Assembly: GCA_003049465.1 (NCBI GenBank)
Contig: PYSS01000128.1
Location: 2,347-66,346, forward strand
DNA: 64,000 nucleotides
From: Magnaporthiopsis rhizophila
Taxonomy: Eukaryota > Ascomycota > Sordariomycetes > Magnaporthales > Magnaporthaceae
Reading direction: 5' to 3'
Shown here: positions 54,809 to 64,000 of the stretch, piece after piece
Layout of the letters: every line of letters begins with the position of its first letter
How positions within the stretch are numbered: the first letter of the stretch is position 1
Translations under genes and position numbers: made by a program
The notes under the pieces: model-generated
The model's database searches: none
Told to the model about the DNA's origin: nothing
What the model saw: only the letters and a program-made list of their open reading frames with translations

Positions 54809-55809
54809 CTATGACCTGAGCTCGCCCTTGTACTCCTTGATGTGATCGAGAATTATCTTGGCGGCCTGCTCCGGCGAGTGCTGTCTCCCCAGAGCCTCGA
54901 CAAAATCACCCTGAGGGTCCATCAGGTAGAAGTATATGCTGTGGTCGACCAGGTAGTCCTGGCCCGGCTTGACGTCGGTCGGGGTGCTGAAGTAGACGCG
55001 GTAGGCCTTGCACATGGCCTTGATCTGATCGTAGGTTCCCGTCAGGCCGACGAAGCGCTCGTGGAACTCGGCCAGGTAGTCCTTTAGGACCTTTGGGGTG
55101 TCGCGGGCTGGGTCGCAGGTGACGAAGACGGGGACGAGGGTGTCGGGCCTGGCGGCCTGGACCAGATCGAACATGGCAGCCATCTTGTCGAGCTCCTCCG
55201 GGCAGATGTCCGGGCAGTGCGAGAAGCCAAAGTAGACGAGCGAGTAGCGGCCGCGCAGGTCGGCCGAGGAGAAGGGGCGGCCGTGCTGGTCGGTCAGCGA
55301 GAAGTCGCCGCCGATCTTGGGCTTGCCGATGCCCTTGGTCGAGTCGGCGATGCGCTTCTTGCGCATGCGCTCCTTCTCGTGGTCAAAGTACCAGACCAGA
55401 CCGGCGGCGGTGATGACGAAGAGGATACCTGCCTTCCAGGAGAAGGGCTGTTTTTGGGTTGGCCGCGTGTTAGTGTTGGATAGCCGTTCAGGTATGCGCC
55501 CAGAGAAAGGGGTAAAGACGAAGTGCGGCGGGCGGGTTGCAAAATTACCCCGCTGCGATATCTGCTCTTGGCCTCCTCGATGGTCTTGAGTCCCCTCCTC
55601 TCGCCGGCGGGCAGCCTTGGTTGGGGAGCAAGTCTGGCCGGCGCAAGAACAGGTCGGCGGGGAGCGGCGACACCGAGGTGGCCGCTGGTCCGGGAGGGGC
55701 TAGTCGTCGCGGCGGAGGAGGCTAGGCGGCGGGCCTGTTGTCTGGAGCCATTGAGATGGAGCGAGTCCAGGACGGACCGCAAGGGTAGGTTTCCGAGTGA
55801 GCGGCTCAT
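54809..55809 (-). CDS. SCO1: SCO1-type copper chaperone for cytochrome c oxidase
   Basis: Inner-membrane mitochondrial protein that delivers copper to the CuA site of COX2. Exons 55809-55549 and 55447-54809 give 299 residues. The N-terminus is Arg/Ser/Leu-rich with no acids for ~17 residues, a presequence. One transmembrane segment (AGILFVITAAGLVWYF) starts exon 2. The thioredoxin-like domain has DFSLTDQHGRPFSSADLRGR, the copper-binding CPDIC (Cys165 and Cys169) and the conserved His in VDHSIYFYLMDPQGDFV. The 101-bp intron has GTAATT and CAG ends. Converges on choline kinase and is divergent from SPP1 (412 bp). Confidence 0.96.
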
Positions 55810-56221
55810 TGGTTTATTGTCGCTGTTCTTCCTCTGAGCTATCCGGATCTGATATCTCTGGCTGGGGTTGGTTGCGGTCTGGCGAGGGGCTCAAAGTTGC
55901 GACGAAAGAAAATGAAGCATCAAAAAATCGGTTCCTAAGCCCAAGACGTCACACCACTCAAATGCGCCGACGACCCCTGGCGCGGAATGGAGCTATGACC
56001 ATGTGCTGGTGGGGCGGCATCCACCGGACGGGCACGGCGAAGGTTGCAAAGGGAGATACATAGAATGACCCAACCAGCCCCTAATGGATGGTCAAGAACG
56101 GCTGGGCCTTTACTTTGCTACCTCTGGGAAGACGCCTCGATAGGAGGTGATTTGGTGTTCGAATAGCTACAACGCTTGATGAGTTGCAAGTTGTGTTTCT
56201 AGTCTGTCTGCAGCGTTTTAC
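55810..56221. other. Divergent promoter region SCO1 / SPP1
   Basis: 412 bp between divergent genes; no further gene or distinctive motif seen. Confidence 0.7.
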
Positions 56222-58088
56222 ATGTCCTTTTCAGATGCGTATTTCTCGTCACAGCAGGCGGACGGTGGAACAATGGCAGCAGAGGCAGAAGAAACAGGCG
56301 GCGGTGCGGCTGTGAATGCAGACACAATGGTCGACGCGACAGCACCAATCAGCCCCATATTGCCTGAGGAAAGCGCGCCTGGCCCCAGCGCCGGGGCAGG
56401 TGGCGACGACGCAGCAAACGCGGCAGTTGAGCAAACAATGCCACTGCCCTCTAGCGCGGGCGGCGGCCAAACAACACCATCAACATCAACAACAACAGCA
56501 CCAGCAACAGCAGCACCAGCAGCAGCCATGCCGACGTCTGCCGCGAAAAAGAAAAAGAAGGGCACCGCCGCCACCGTCAAGGCCCCGAAGCGCGCCGCTC
56601 CCAAGAGACCAAAGAGCGCCAAGAAAGGCGCCGCCGCTTCAGGGCCCAAGGCGGGCGGCGGGAAGAAGCCCACGGTCAAGAAGGAGACCGGCGACCATGG
56701 CAGCGCCGGCGCCGGCTCCAGTGAGTCCGAGGGCGGCTCTGACGACGACTCCGAGTCGGACCACGGCCCGTATTGCCTGTGCCGTGGCCCAGACGACCAC
56801 CGTTGGATGATCTCCTGCGAGGCCTGCGAGGATTGGTTCCACGGCGAGTGCGTCAACGTCACCAAGGACGTCGGCGAGACCTTGATTCAGGCCTACATCT
56901 GCCCAAACTGCACCGTCGACAACCCCGCCGACGGTCGCGCCCGCCTCGTCACCCGCTACAAGAAGACGTGCGCCCTCGAGGGCTGCCGCCAGCCCGCCCG
57001 CATCCTCGACCCTAAGGCTCCCAAAGCAGCCGCCGCTGCCCAGCAACGGAAAGGCGGTTCCGCGACTCCCCACAGTGTCTTCTGCTCCCAGGAACACTGC
57101 AATGTCTGGTGGGAGCAGCTGGTCGGCACCCTCCCTAAGGATGAGGGTGCTGACGGCAGGGGGCTCACCCAGTCCGAGTTCGTGTCCCTGCTCGCCAGTT
57201 CCGGAAACCGCAAACCTACGGGTGACGGTGCGCCCGGCGGTGGCTGGTTTGTCGGGCAGAAGCCGTTTGGTAGGACACTTTCTCTTCATTTTTGTCCGTT
57301 CTTCATCACCTAGGAGAACTTCATCATCTAACATGTTGCTCTACACAGACGTCTCCGCAGACTTTTGGGACACACATGATCCCAAGGACGTCCTGACCTC
57401 GGAGGAGGCCGACCTCCTCGCCTTGTCGCTAGCCGAGCGCCGCGGCCTGGCCGAGGAGGTGGTCATGTGCCGCAAGATGCTGCAGCTGATGGAAATAGCA
57501 GCCGCCCAGCGCCGCGAGGCCATCACGTCGGGGCGCCTCGAATCCGACGGCTGCGGCTATGACACCGCCCTCGACACCGTCGGCGTGCAGGCCCAGTTCA
57601 CCGCCTTCCTCCGCTCGCCCGCCGGCGAGGCGGCCTTCAAAACAGGCAAGCTCGAAAGCGGCCCTTATGTCCCGCCTCCTGTAAAAGAGGTCGACGGCGG
57701 CGAGGAGGCCGCAGCAGCCGCGGCGGCCAACGCTTTGCTGGCCTCCTCGTCCACCTCGTATCTGGGTCCCTGGGAGCACCCATCCAAGGTGGAAAAGACA
57801 TACATGTGCGAGCGGCGTCGGTGCAAACCGCACACCAACTGGTACGCCATACACACGCGCCACGTGCACTTCCTGCTTAAGGAGCTCGCTGCAGAGGCGA
57901 AGGTCAAGCTCGACATGGAGACTCGCGTGCGCAAGAACGCGGCCGTGCGCTTCTACCGGAGACGGGTCGAGCCGAGCTCCGTCACCCGGTTCGACAGTGG
58001 CGACGACGAGGACAGCGACGATGGGGCCACGGATAAAGACAAGCTGGACAAGGACGAACGCATGGACGAGGATATGGTGGACCAGTAG
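56222..58088 (+). CDS. SPP1: COMPASS (Set1C) PHD-finger subunit SPP1
   Basis: Histone H3K4 methyltransferase complex subunit, the fungal counterpart of CFP1; its PHD finger reads H3K4me3. Exons 56222-57269 and 57349-58088 give 595 residues. An Ala/Thr/Lys-rich N-terminal ~170 residues includes NLS-like KKKKKGTAATVKAPKR. The PHD finger at about 184-233 reads YCLCRGPDDHRWMISCEACE, then WFHGECVN and YICPNC. The Spp1/CFP1 Cys-rich region follows (CALEGCRQPARI, VFCSQEHCNVWWEQLV), then a coiled segment and C-terminal CERRRCKPHTNWYAIH. The acidic tail ends DEDMVDQ. The intron (GTAGGA...CACAG) joins in phase. Confidence 0.93.
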
Positions 58089-59721
58089 GACCAACCCGGG
58101 ATGGTGGAGCGTAGGGAGCTGCAGATGTCAGATGATAGATAACCTGACTGGGTACTCCAAGCTGGCTGATTCTCTGGAAAAGCTTTTGGTTTTGTTCTCG
58201 GCTTTTCTAGATGTCTGGGAATTGATTCCGTAGCGGTACTGATAATTACTACCAAGAGCATATTCACATTTATATGCTTTGATAAATAGGTCGATAGGTT
58301 CAGCGAAATGAATCGGAGCGTAATCATTTCCGTCAGCGCATATAGGCATACTGACACTGACTGGACCGTTGCGCAGATCCCAACAGGTCTGGGCGTGTCA
58401 TTAATGCGGGCATCAAGACTATCTCATGCTATGAAACACATTCAACACGTTCATCGACCTATCATAATACTATACAGCTGCCAAGCTAGTACCGGGGCAG
58501 ATACATGAGTGCTAGCAAAGCCAAGAAGATACCCGAGCTCTCGGTCCTTTTCCGCGTGTGGCGTAGAAAGCGGACGGATACAACGCTGCTGCTTCAGAGG
58601 CTCGCACATTACCAGGGATCAAGGAACTTCACCAAGACGGGTCACAGGAACGCCTCAACAGCCCAGTATAATAGCACATCGTCGAGTACTCCTCAGGCTC
58701 AAGAGTACCTTAGATTTATGGTTAGGAGAGGCAATTTTTGAGTCGTGTCGTAAGAGATGCGAGCGCCTAGGTACCAGGTAGGTGGTTGAAAAGAGCCCAG
58801 GAGTAACGCATTGGACATGCGTGTGGCAGAAAGATAGAAGCATGAACGAAAGAAACAACCGCTGTCTCCTTCTATCCTGTCGCCAGCCCTCAGCCCACTG
58901 CAGCTGCCCCATTATAAACCAGAAATTTCCCAAAACGTGGCCATGCGGCCGACGAGGAGATTATGGAATAGCGGGTGGTTTGATGCGGATATCACGGAAT
59001 GAGAAAAAGAAAAGGAAAAAACCGAAGGCATGAGCCATCAAAATGACACAGACAAGTTTTGTGCAAATCTCAACAAGTTGGGTAAGATGGAGTACTAAGA
59101 GAAGATTGACGATAGAAAAGGCCAGAAAAAAGGAAAAGAAAATCATCAGACGCCAGTCATTTGCTCCCCTTGCCCACAATCATCAACGCCACGCCCCTTT
59201 TGAGGGAAAGAAAATGCTAGGTATGCAATTTAAAAAGAATTCTCGGTTCCTCGCAAGCAAAGCCTCGCCAACTGCAGCGACTGGCGTTGAGAAAAGAGGA
59301 AACGAAAAGGACGAGGAAGGTGGTCGGTCTGCCAAGTTGGGTAGCGAATGAAGACAGACCATCAGGTCGTCCCTCCCTCTCCAGGGCCGATTTTGACCGG
59401 AACGAGGGATATATGCCGCCGATTAATTAGAAATGACCGATCTTGTTCGTCGGGATTAGAGAAAGGGAATAGGCGCCGAATATTAGCTCGTTGAAATACC
59501 GAGTCGATGTGGGCGGCTGTGATGATAAGAAACTAAGGTAAACGGATGACAGCTGGAGTGGCTCTAGAAAACCACAAGACCAAGGTAGTCGGTGATAGTC
59601 CTCAAGAATATTAGTGAAGCCGTGTCGCTGTGGAGCCATGCATGATTTGTCGAGCACGAGATACGGACTCCAAGGGCGCATCGCGCCATGTCCGGCTTGT
59701 GCCATCTCAGCCTGAGCCGAC
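58089..59721. other. Convergent intergenic region SPP1 / uncharacterised gene
   Basis: 1.6 kb of converging 3' flanks. Plus strand purine-rich at about 58990-59330, i.e. a pyrimidine-rich 3' flank of the minus-strand gene. CCTAGGTACC motif near 58768. No gene supported. Confidence 0.65.
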
Positions 59722-62124
59722 TCATGGCCGGCTCACTTGACTGATACTTGCTGACGTCCGGCTGCGCTCATCCTCCTCTATGACGCTCAGGCGAGTTGGA
59801 TGGCGATGACGAGGGACAGTCTCCCATCCGGGTGCCGCATAGCTCTGATTGCCGTTGTCCGGGCTCAGGGGATTCTGCTGAGCCGGAACGCCAGCCGGGG
59901 CATCAGCCCACTGCTGTGGCTGCTGTTGCTGTTGGGTTTGCTGCTGCGCGGCCTGCTGCTCGGGCGGGTAGGCCGGCGTTGTGGCCAAAGGGACGTTGCC
60001 GATGTGCGAGACAGGTGGCTCGTAGTCCTCTGCGGCTGCGTCAGATTCGCCCGCCGGAGAGCCAATGCGGAAGGGGATCTTGTTGCCCATCGAGTCGCGG
60101 ATGAAGTTGCCTTGGGCGTCGATCGCGTACTCACCTTCGCTGAAGCCGCCCTCGGAGCCGCCGGCGCCGTAGCTCGGCTGCTCGTGGACTGCCGGAGCCG
60201 GCCGCTGGTAGTAATCGCTGCCACCGTTGGTTGCTGGAACGGCACCCGCAGAAGATGCTTGTCTGCTGGGGGTCTCGCCGTAGCCGGCGCCCGTGTAGTC
60301 TGGCTGTTGTTGCTGAGGTTGGTCCCGAGTGCTCGTGTGGCGGTTCGGCATGCCGTGAATCATGGAAACGACATTGATTCCAGCAATGTGTGCGGGCTGG
60401 CCTGCATGGAGAGCGTTTATCGTCTCCTGCTCGTGCTCTTGCCGACGACCGAGTTCCTCCCACGCACGGCGAGCCTCCTCCTTGGAGATGAGCAGCTCCT
60501 TGCGCATATCGGCTAGTTGCCGCTGCGTCTTGGAGTTAGCGCGTTCATGTTCGACGGCGTCACGGATGGCGTCAGTGCGACCCCTCCGCTCCTCGTCAAG
60601 TTGTGCAGCCAACATTGCGTTGATCTCCTGGTTCCGCTCCAGCTCCGCGCGGGTGTCAAAGAACCAGCGCTGGAACTTGCGTTCTGAGCTGGCGCGCAGC
60701 CGCTGCAGCTCCACGACGGCGTGGAAAAGGTTGGCGCCCGCGGCAGACAGGTCTGTCACCTGTCGTGACAGTTGCTGTGACAGCGGATCACGGTCGATTT
60801 CCTCAGAATGTTGTTGTAGTCGCCGAATCCAGAAGCTTGTGAGACCCTCCCAGTGCGCCGACAGTGCCTCCCAGCGCTCAAAGGCATGCGGAAATGAGTT
60901 TCTGGGTCGTCCTGCGCCTCCCGAGGAAGTCTCTCCAACCGGAATGCCCTGTCCTCCCTCGGCTCCGGACGGCCCGCTCGTCGGACCGCCTGTTGGTGGA
61001 GGACCGGAGAAGCTTGGGCCAGCAGCCTGTGTCGTCCTCGGGGCCCTCGACTGTGAAGCCTGAGCGGGCTGCGAGGATCCCTGCGCGTGATGCGCCTGGG
61101 CCTGGGCCTGGGCTTGCGCTTCAGCCGCTCTTCGTTGTCGCCGCTGGACGGCCGGATCCAGGGTCTGTGTGGGTATATCAGCAGCGCCAGCAGCAGAGTG
61201 GGCGGTGGCCCTGCGCTCTCGCTCGCGTTCTTTTAGAAGCTCCTGTTCCCTCTCCTCCCGCTCACGCTCCATCTCCAGTCTCTCAACCTGCTCCCTCTCC
61301 GCCCTCTGGCGCGCCTCGCGCTCCATGCGATCCCTCATAATCATGCGCGGTCCCCTAATACCGGCAGGCGATCCTGTGGGCGCTGGCGGCGCAGCGGTGG
61401 GACGGGATGATTGGGAGGGCTGCCCATTGGACACAGGCGGAGCGCCGGCGCTGGCGCCGCCTCCTCCTCCTCGCATAAGCTCCGCCATCGACGCGCTTTC
61501 CTCGTCCAGATCTGGGGTAAAGGGATTCGGCTGTCGCAGGGCTTCCTCGAGCGTCCAGAGGATAGCACTATGAGTGTGTTTGGAGATGCGGACAGCCGGG
61601 TGTGCGGCGGGCTCCGGGCGCGTGGAATACGAGGGGAAGCGGTGGCGAGGAAATTGTGTTGGAACTGTAGACTCCGCGTCGAGGTCGTCGCTTAGATCCT
61701 GCGAGAGCTGTCGTCTAAGCTGGCGCGGACGGGCGGGAGGCGCGAGTTCCTTGCCTTTCCCCTTGGCGACGGCGGCGGGAGGGCTGCCGGCTGTGGCGAC
61801 GAGCGCAACAGGGCTGATTCCTACAGACACTGCCTCGAGGTGGACCCGGCGGGGAGACCGCTGGCTAGGCCTAGGGCCTGGGGTGGCCTCGAACTTCGGA
61901 GTGCGCCGAAGTCCTCGGTGGCCCGAAGACGGGGTAGATCTTGGGTCTCGCTCTTGCAGGAGTGGGGTGGGTGTGCGAGGAAGTGTGTGCTGCTGCTGCT
62001 GGCGCTGCTGTTCTGGGGTGGGGTGTTGGTCGTAAGGGTCGTGACGGTCGTGGCGTTGCTGTGCCGGCTCGGTCAGGTTGCGGGAGGCCACGTCCTCAAC
62101 ACGCAGAGCTGGAATGGTCGACAA
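59722..62124 (-). CDS. Uncharacterised low-complexity fungal protein with coiled coil
   Basis: One long open frame of about 800 residues that I do not recognise. In order: a basic Ser/Pro-rich region, a segment HSAILWTLEEALRQPNPFTP (about 185-204), a Glu/Arg-rich charged helix (about 270-310), Ala/Gln repeats, then a well-ordered helical core at about 430-600 (FERWEALSAHWEGLTSFWIR, VELQRLRASSERKFQRWFFD, ELERNQEINAMLAAQLDEER). The C-terminus is Gln/Pro-rich and ends ERSRTSASISQVSRP. The even codon bias and ordered core argue it is real. The 5' end is unresolved. The frame opens at 62124 with TTG just after an in-frame TGA, and the first in-frame ATG is at 61488 (residue ~213). The start is probably in an unseen upstream exon; a GTGAGT donor lies at 62312 on this strand. 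Confidence 0.75.
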   Translation of the reverse strand: MSTIPALRVEDVASRNLTEPAQQRHDRHDPYDQHPTPEQQRQQQQHTLPRTPTPLLQERDPRSTPSSGHRGLRRTPKFEATPGPRPSQRSPRRVHLEAVSVGISPVALVATAGSPPAAVAKGKGKELAPPARPRQLRRQLSQDLSDDLDAESTVPTQFPRHRFPSYSTRPEPAAHPAVRISKHTHSAILWTLEEALRQPNPFTPDLDEESASMAELMRGGGGGASAGAPPVSNGQPSQSSRPTAAPPAPTGSPAGIRGPRMIMRDRMEREARQRAEREQVERLEMEREREEREQELLKERERERRATAHSAAGAADIPTQTLDPAVQRRQRRAAEAQAQAQAQAHHAQGSSQPAQASQSRAPRTTQAAGPSFSGPPPTGGPTSGPSGAEGGQGIPVGETSSGGAGRPRNSFPHAFERWEALSAHWEGLTSFWIRRLQQHSEEIDRDPLSQQLSRQVTDLSAAGANLFHAVVELQRLRASSERKFQRWFFDTRAELERNQEINAMLAAQLDEERRGRTDAIRDAVEHERANSKTQRQLADMRKELLISKEEARRAWEELGRRQEHEQETINALHAGQPAHIAGINVVSMIHGMPNRHTSTRDQPQQQQPDYTGAGYGETPSRQASSAGAVPATNGGSDYYQRPAPAVHEQPSYGAGGSEGGFSEGEYAIDAQGNFIRDSMGNKIPFRIGSPAGESDAAAEDYEPPVSHIGNVPLATTPAYPPEQQAAQQQTQQQQQPQQWADAPAGVPAQQNPLSPDNGNQSYAAPGWETVPRHRHPTRLSVIEEDERSRTSASISQVSRP

Positions 62125-64000
62125 GTTGAAGCGTCACCACCAGGGTGGCGACGAGAAGCGGGTAGGATACTTTTTTTTTTTTTAAGCAGGTGGTCAGTTG
62201 GGCGCTGTATGCCAAAGCAGCCGAGGCGTGGGTGACATTTGGGTAAGAAAGGGTGGGCAGCAGGGAAAGTGTGAGGCGGGTGGATGGGGGTGGATCAAAT
62301 TGGGTAACTCACATGGCTGGCAACGAGGTTATGAAGGGAGGATTGAGAGCAAGAAAAGTCAAGGTGGGTGGTGAAAGATATGATGGTGGTGCCGAGTCGC
62401 GAGCTTGGCTTGGTTTTGAGTGGATATAGGTGCGCAGGGAAATGGAGTGGTTGGCACACGCGCAGAAATGGGGAGGCTGGGAGGGACAATTGGCAGGGCT
62501 CCGCTCCGCAAGCAAAGACGCGCCCAAGGTCGACAGCTGAAAAGCGCCCAGGCTCATAGAAATTCGACCGCGTCAAAGGTCATCGGGCTGGCCCGTGTTT
62601 TACTAGTCGAGACAGGGCGGTCCAAATCGTGCCCGCACCAATTGAGGCGGGTAGACTGGGATGGAGCAAGTCGGGCGCACCGCTTGACAGGCGCACACCA
62701 CCTCGATCAGCACAAGGCAGCAAGTCGCCTCGAATGCGCGGAACAAAAGCTGGCAATCGGCTCGCCTGGCTACGGCGACCATGCTGGCGTGTCAATTGGC
62801 GTTTCGTGGGGTTGTGTGGGAGGTTGTCGGTGCTTGAAGTTGGTCGTCGGGCGCGCCGCCGCCTCGAGGTTTGGCTGGGAGGCAGAGCAGGCCGGCGGCA
62901 GTCGCGCGCAGTGACAGCGCGTTTGGGACTGCGCTGGCAGCAGGGGGAGAAGAAGGAAGAAATGGCGTGGAGAATGCGACAGCGCACCCAACAAAACGGG
63001 CAGGCACGGCCCCCGGCCAATTTCAGGACAAGGCTCGTCGCTCCGCCTCTCTGTATATGAGGTAATTACATGGCCAGACAGACACAACAAGAGCAAGGAA
63101 AAGCGTCGATGGACAGTGTACCCAGCCAGCAAATACATACATACATATTGCCTACTTACTGCAGGGCAAAATAGAAAAAAACATACGGGGAAGCATGATG
63201 ACGGGATCATTTATCTCAAGGTACCCAGATCAAGCAGGGAAGCCCCAAAGGGTCACTTGTCCTTGGGCAGCCTGTATGCACATACGTACCTCCGAGACAT
63301 GGGTGTCTCCCCTCCTTGGGCAACTTGGGCTTTGCTACCTAGACGGCCACGTTTGCTGACCTCTCCCTCGAGAGACTCAATCTGGTTCAACCTTTTTGAG
63401 TCCGTGATTCTTGATTTGTTGATATGCAAAGCTGACCTTGGCCCAACAAGCATCATCGCTGGACGCACACGCATGTTAGGTTGGGCCGGGCAGGTCCGCC
63501 CGTTTGGGCGCTCGTCCGAAGAAACAAAACGGCGGTCTCGCATGCGTCAAGGGCCACCAGGTACAAGAACAGTCCGTGTGGCAATCCTCTTCGCTCCGAA
63601 CCAGCCTCAGAGACGTCGCTCTGCGCCCCATTGTTTAACGCTTGTATGGACCGCATACATACGGGGTGCATCGTGGACTCCATTCAGTGCCAGGGACGGC
63701 ATGCCGATTTGCCACTTTTACAGCAAAACGCGTCACGTCATTACATGTACGTCCACCACCAGTGGGCGAGCATGTCGCTCTTTGGTTGGGTGACCTCGAG
63801 CGCACTCACCATGTGGGGGAGATGTGGGTGATAGGACTCGGTCCTCGAGGGATGCGCAACCGGGCAGAACAAACGGCGACGCAGACATTGATGCGTTGGC
63901 AGTCGTGGCATTGCATATCCACGCAGTCGGGACGCCCCACCCACACCTACATGCTTGCAACCATAATTTCGCCAGCACACCGAGTTCTGCCCGCCAGGGT
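62125..64000. other. Gene-free right end
   Basis: 1.9 kb upstream of the minus-strand uncharacterised gene. It may hold that gene's missing first exon and leader; poly-T at 62171-62183. Overlapping open frames on both strands from 62400 to 63980 have random composition. No RNA gene seen. Confidence 0.6.

Noticed and set aside
63116..63793. 225-codon plus-strand open frame at the right end
   Set aside because: Random composition and overlapped by open frames on both strands.

Overview
The window is nuclear DNA of a filamentous ascomycete. Small GT-AG introns, GC-rich coding sequence and clear orthologues of conserved ascomycete proteins place it in Pezizomycotina. The protein texture (RPA190, Byr4/Bfa1, PRP3) suggests Sordariomycetes. 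I cannot name the genus. Apart from one small MITE-like element I see no transposon, and I see no tRNA, rRNA, secondary-metabolite cluster or CRISPR. Seventeen protein-coding genes are supported. Exon structures were worked out by hand from splice signals and reading phase; nearly all close in frame.

Left third (1-17 kb): histone H3 (+) at the edge, then the TFIIH helicase RAD3/XPD (-, ten exons, one of 10 nt). A C2H2 zinc-finger transcription factor (+) sits alone in about 9 kb of otherwise gene-free DNA. Downstream of it is a 288-bp MITE-like element with terminal inverted repeats and a 5-bp target duplication. PRP3 (-) and the RNA polymerase I largest subunit (+) follow as a divergent pair.

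Middle (22-44 kb): a DDHD-domain phospholipase (-) with an assembly gap inside an intron, the dual-specificity phosphatase PPS1 (+), the autophagy PROPPIN ATG18 (-), the mitotic-exit GAP subunit BFA1/BYR4 (-), an XRCC4-like NHEJ factor (+) and an aldo-keto reductase (+, with another 10-nt exon).

Right third (44-64 kb): SelO pseudokinase AMPylator (+), a CECR5-type HAD hydrolase (-), an ankyrin/double-BTB protein (+) with two tandem near-identical introns, choline kinase (+), the copper chaperone SCO1 (-), the COMPASS PHD subunit SPP1 (+), and a large low-complexity fungal protein of unknown function (-) whose start codon cannot be found in its main exon.

The genes are mostly housekeeping and form no operon or pathway. 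Three (SelO, the HAD hydrolase, SCO1) have mitochondrial-looking N-termini. RAD3 and the XRCC4-like gene are both DNA-repair genes, but their shared location looks coincidental. The most interesting signals are architectural: the MITE-like element, the duplicated introns around a 13-nt exon, several microexons, a recurrent CCTAGG/GGTACC palindromic motif in intergenic DNA, and the unresolved start of the 59.7-62.1 kb gene.
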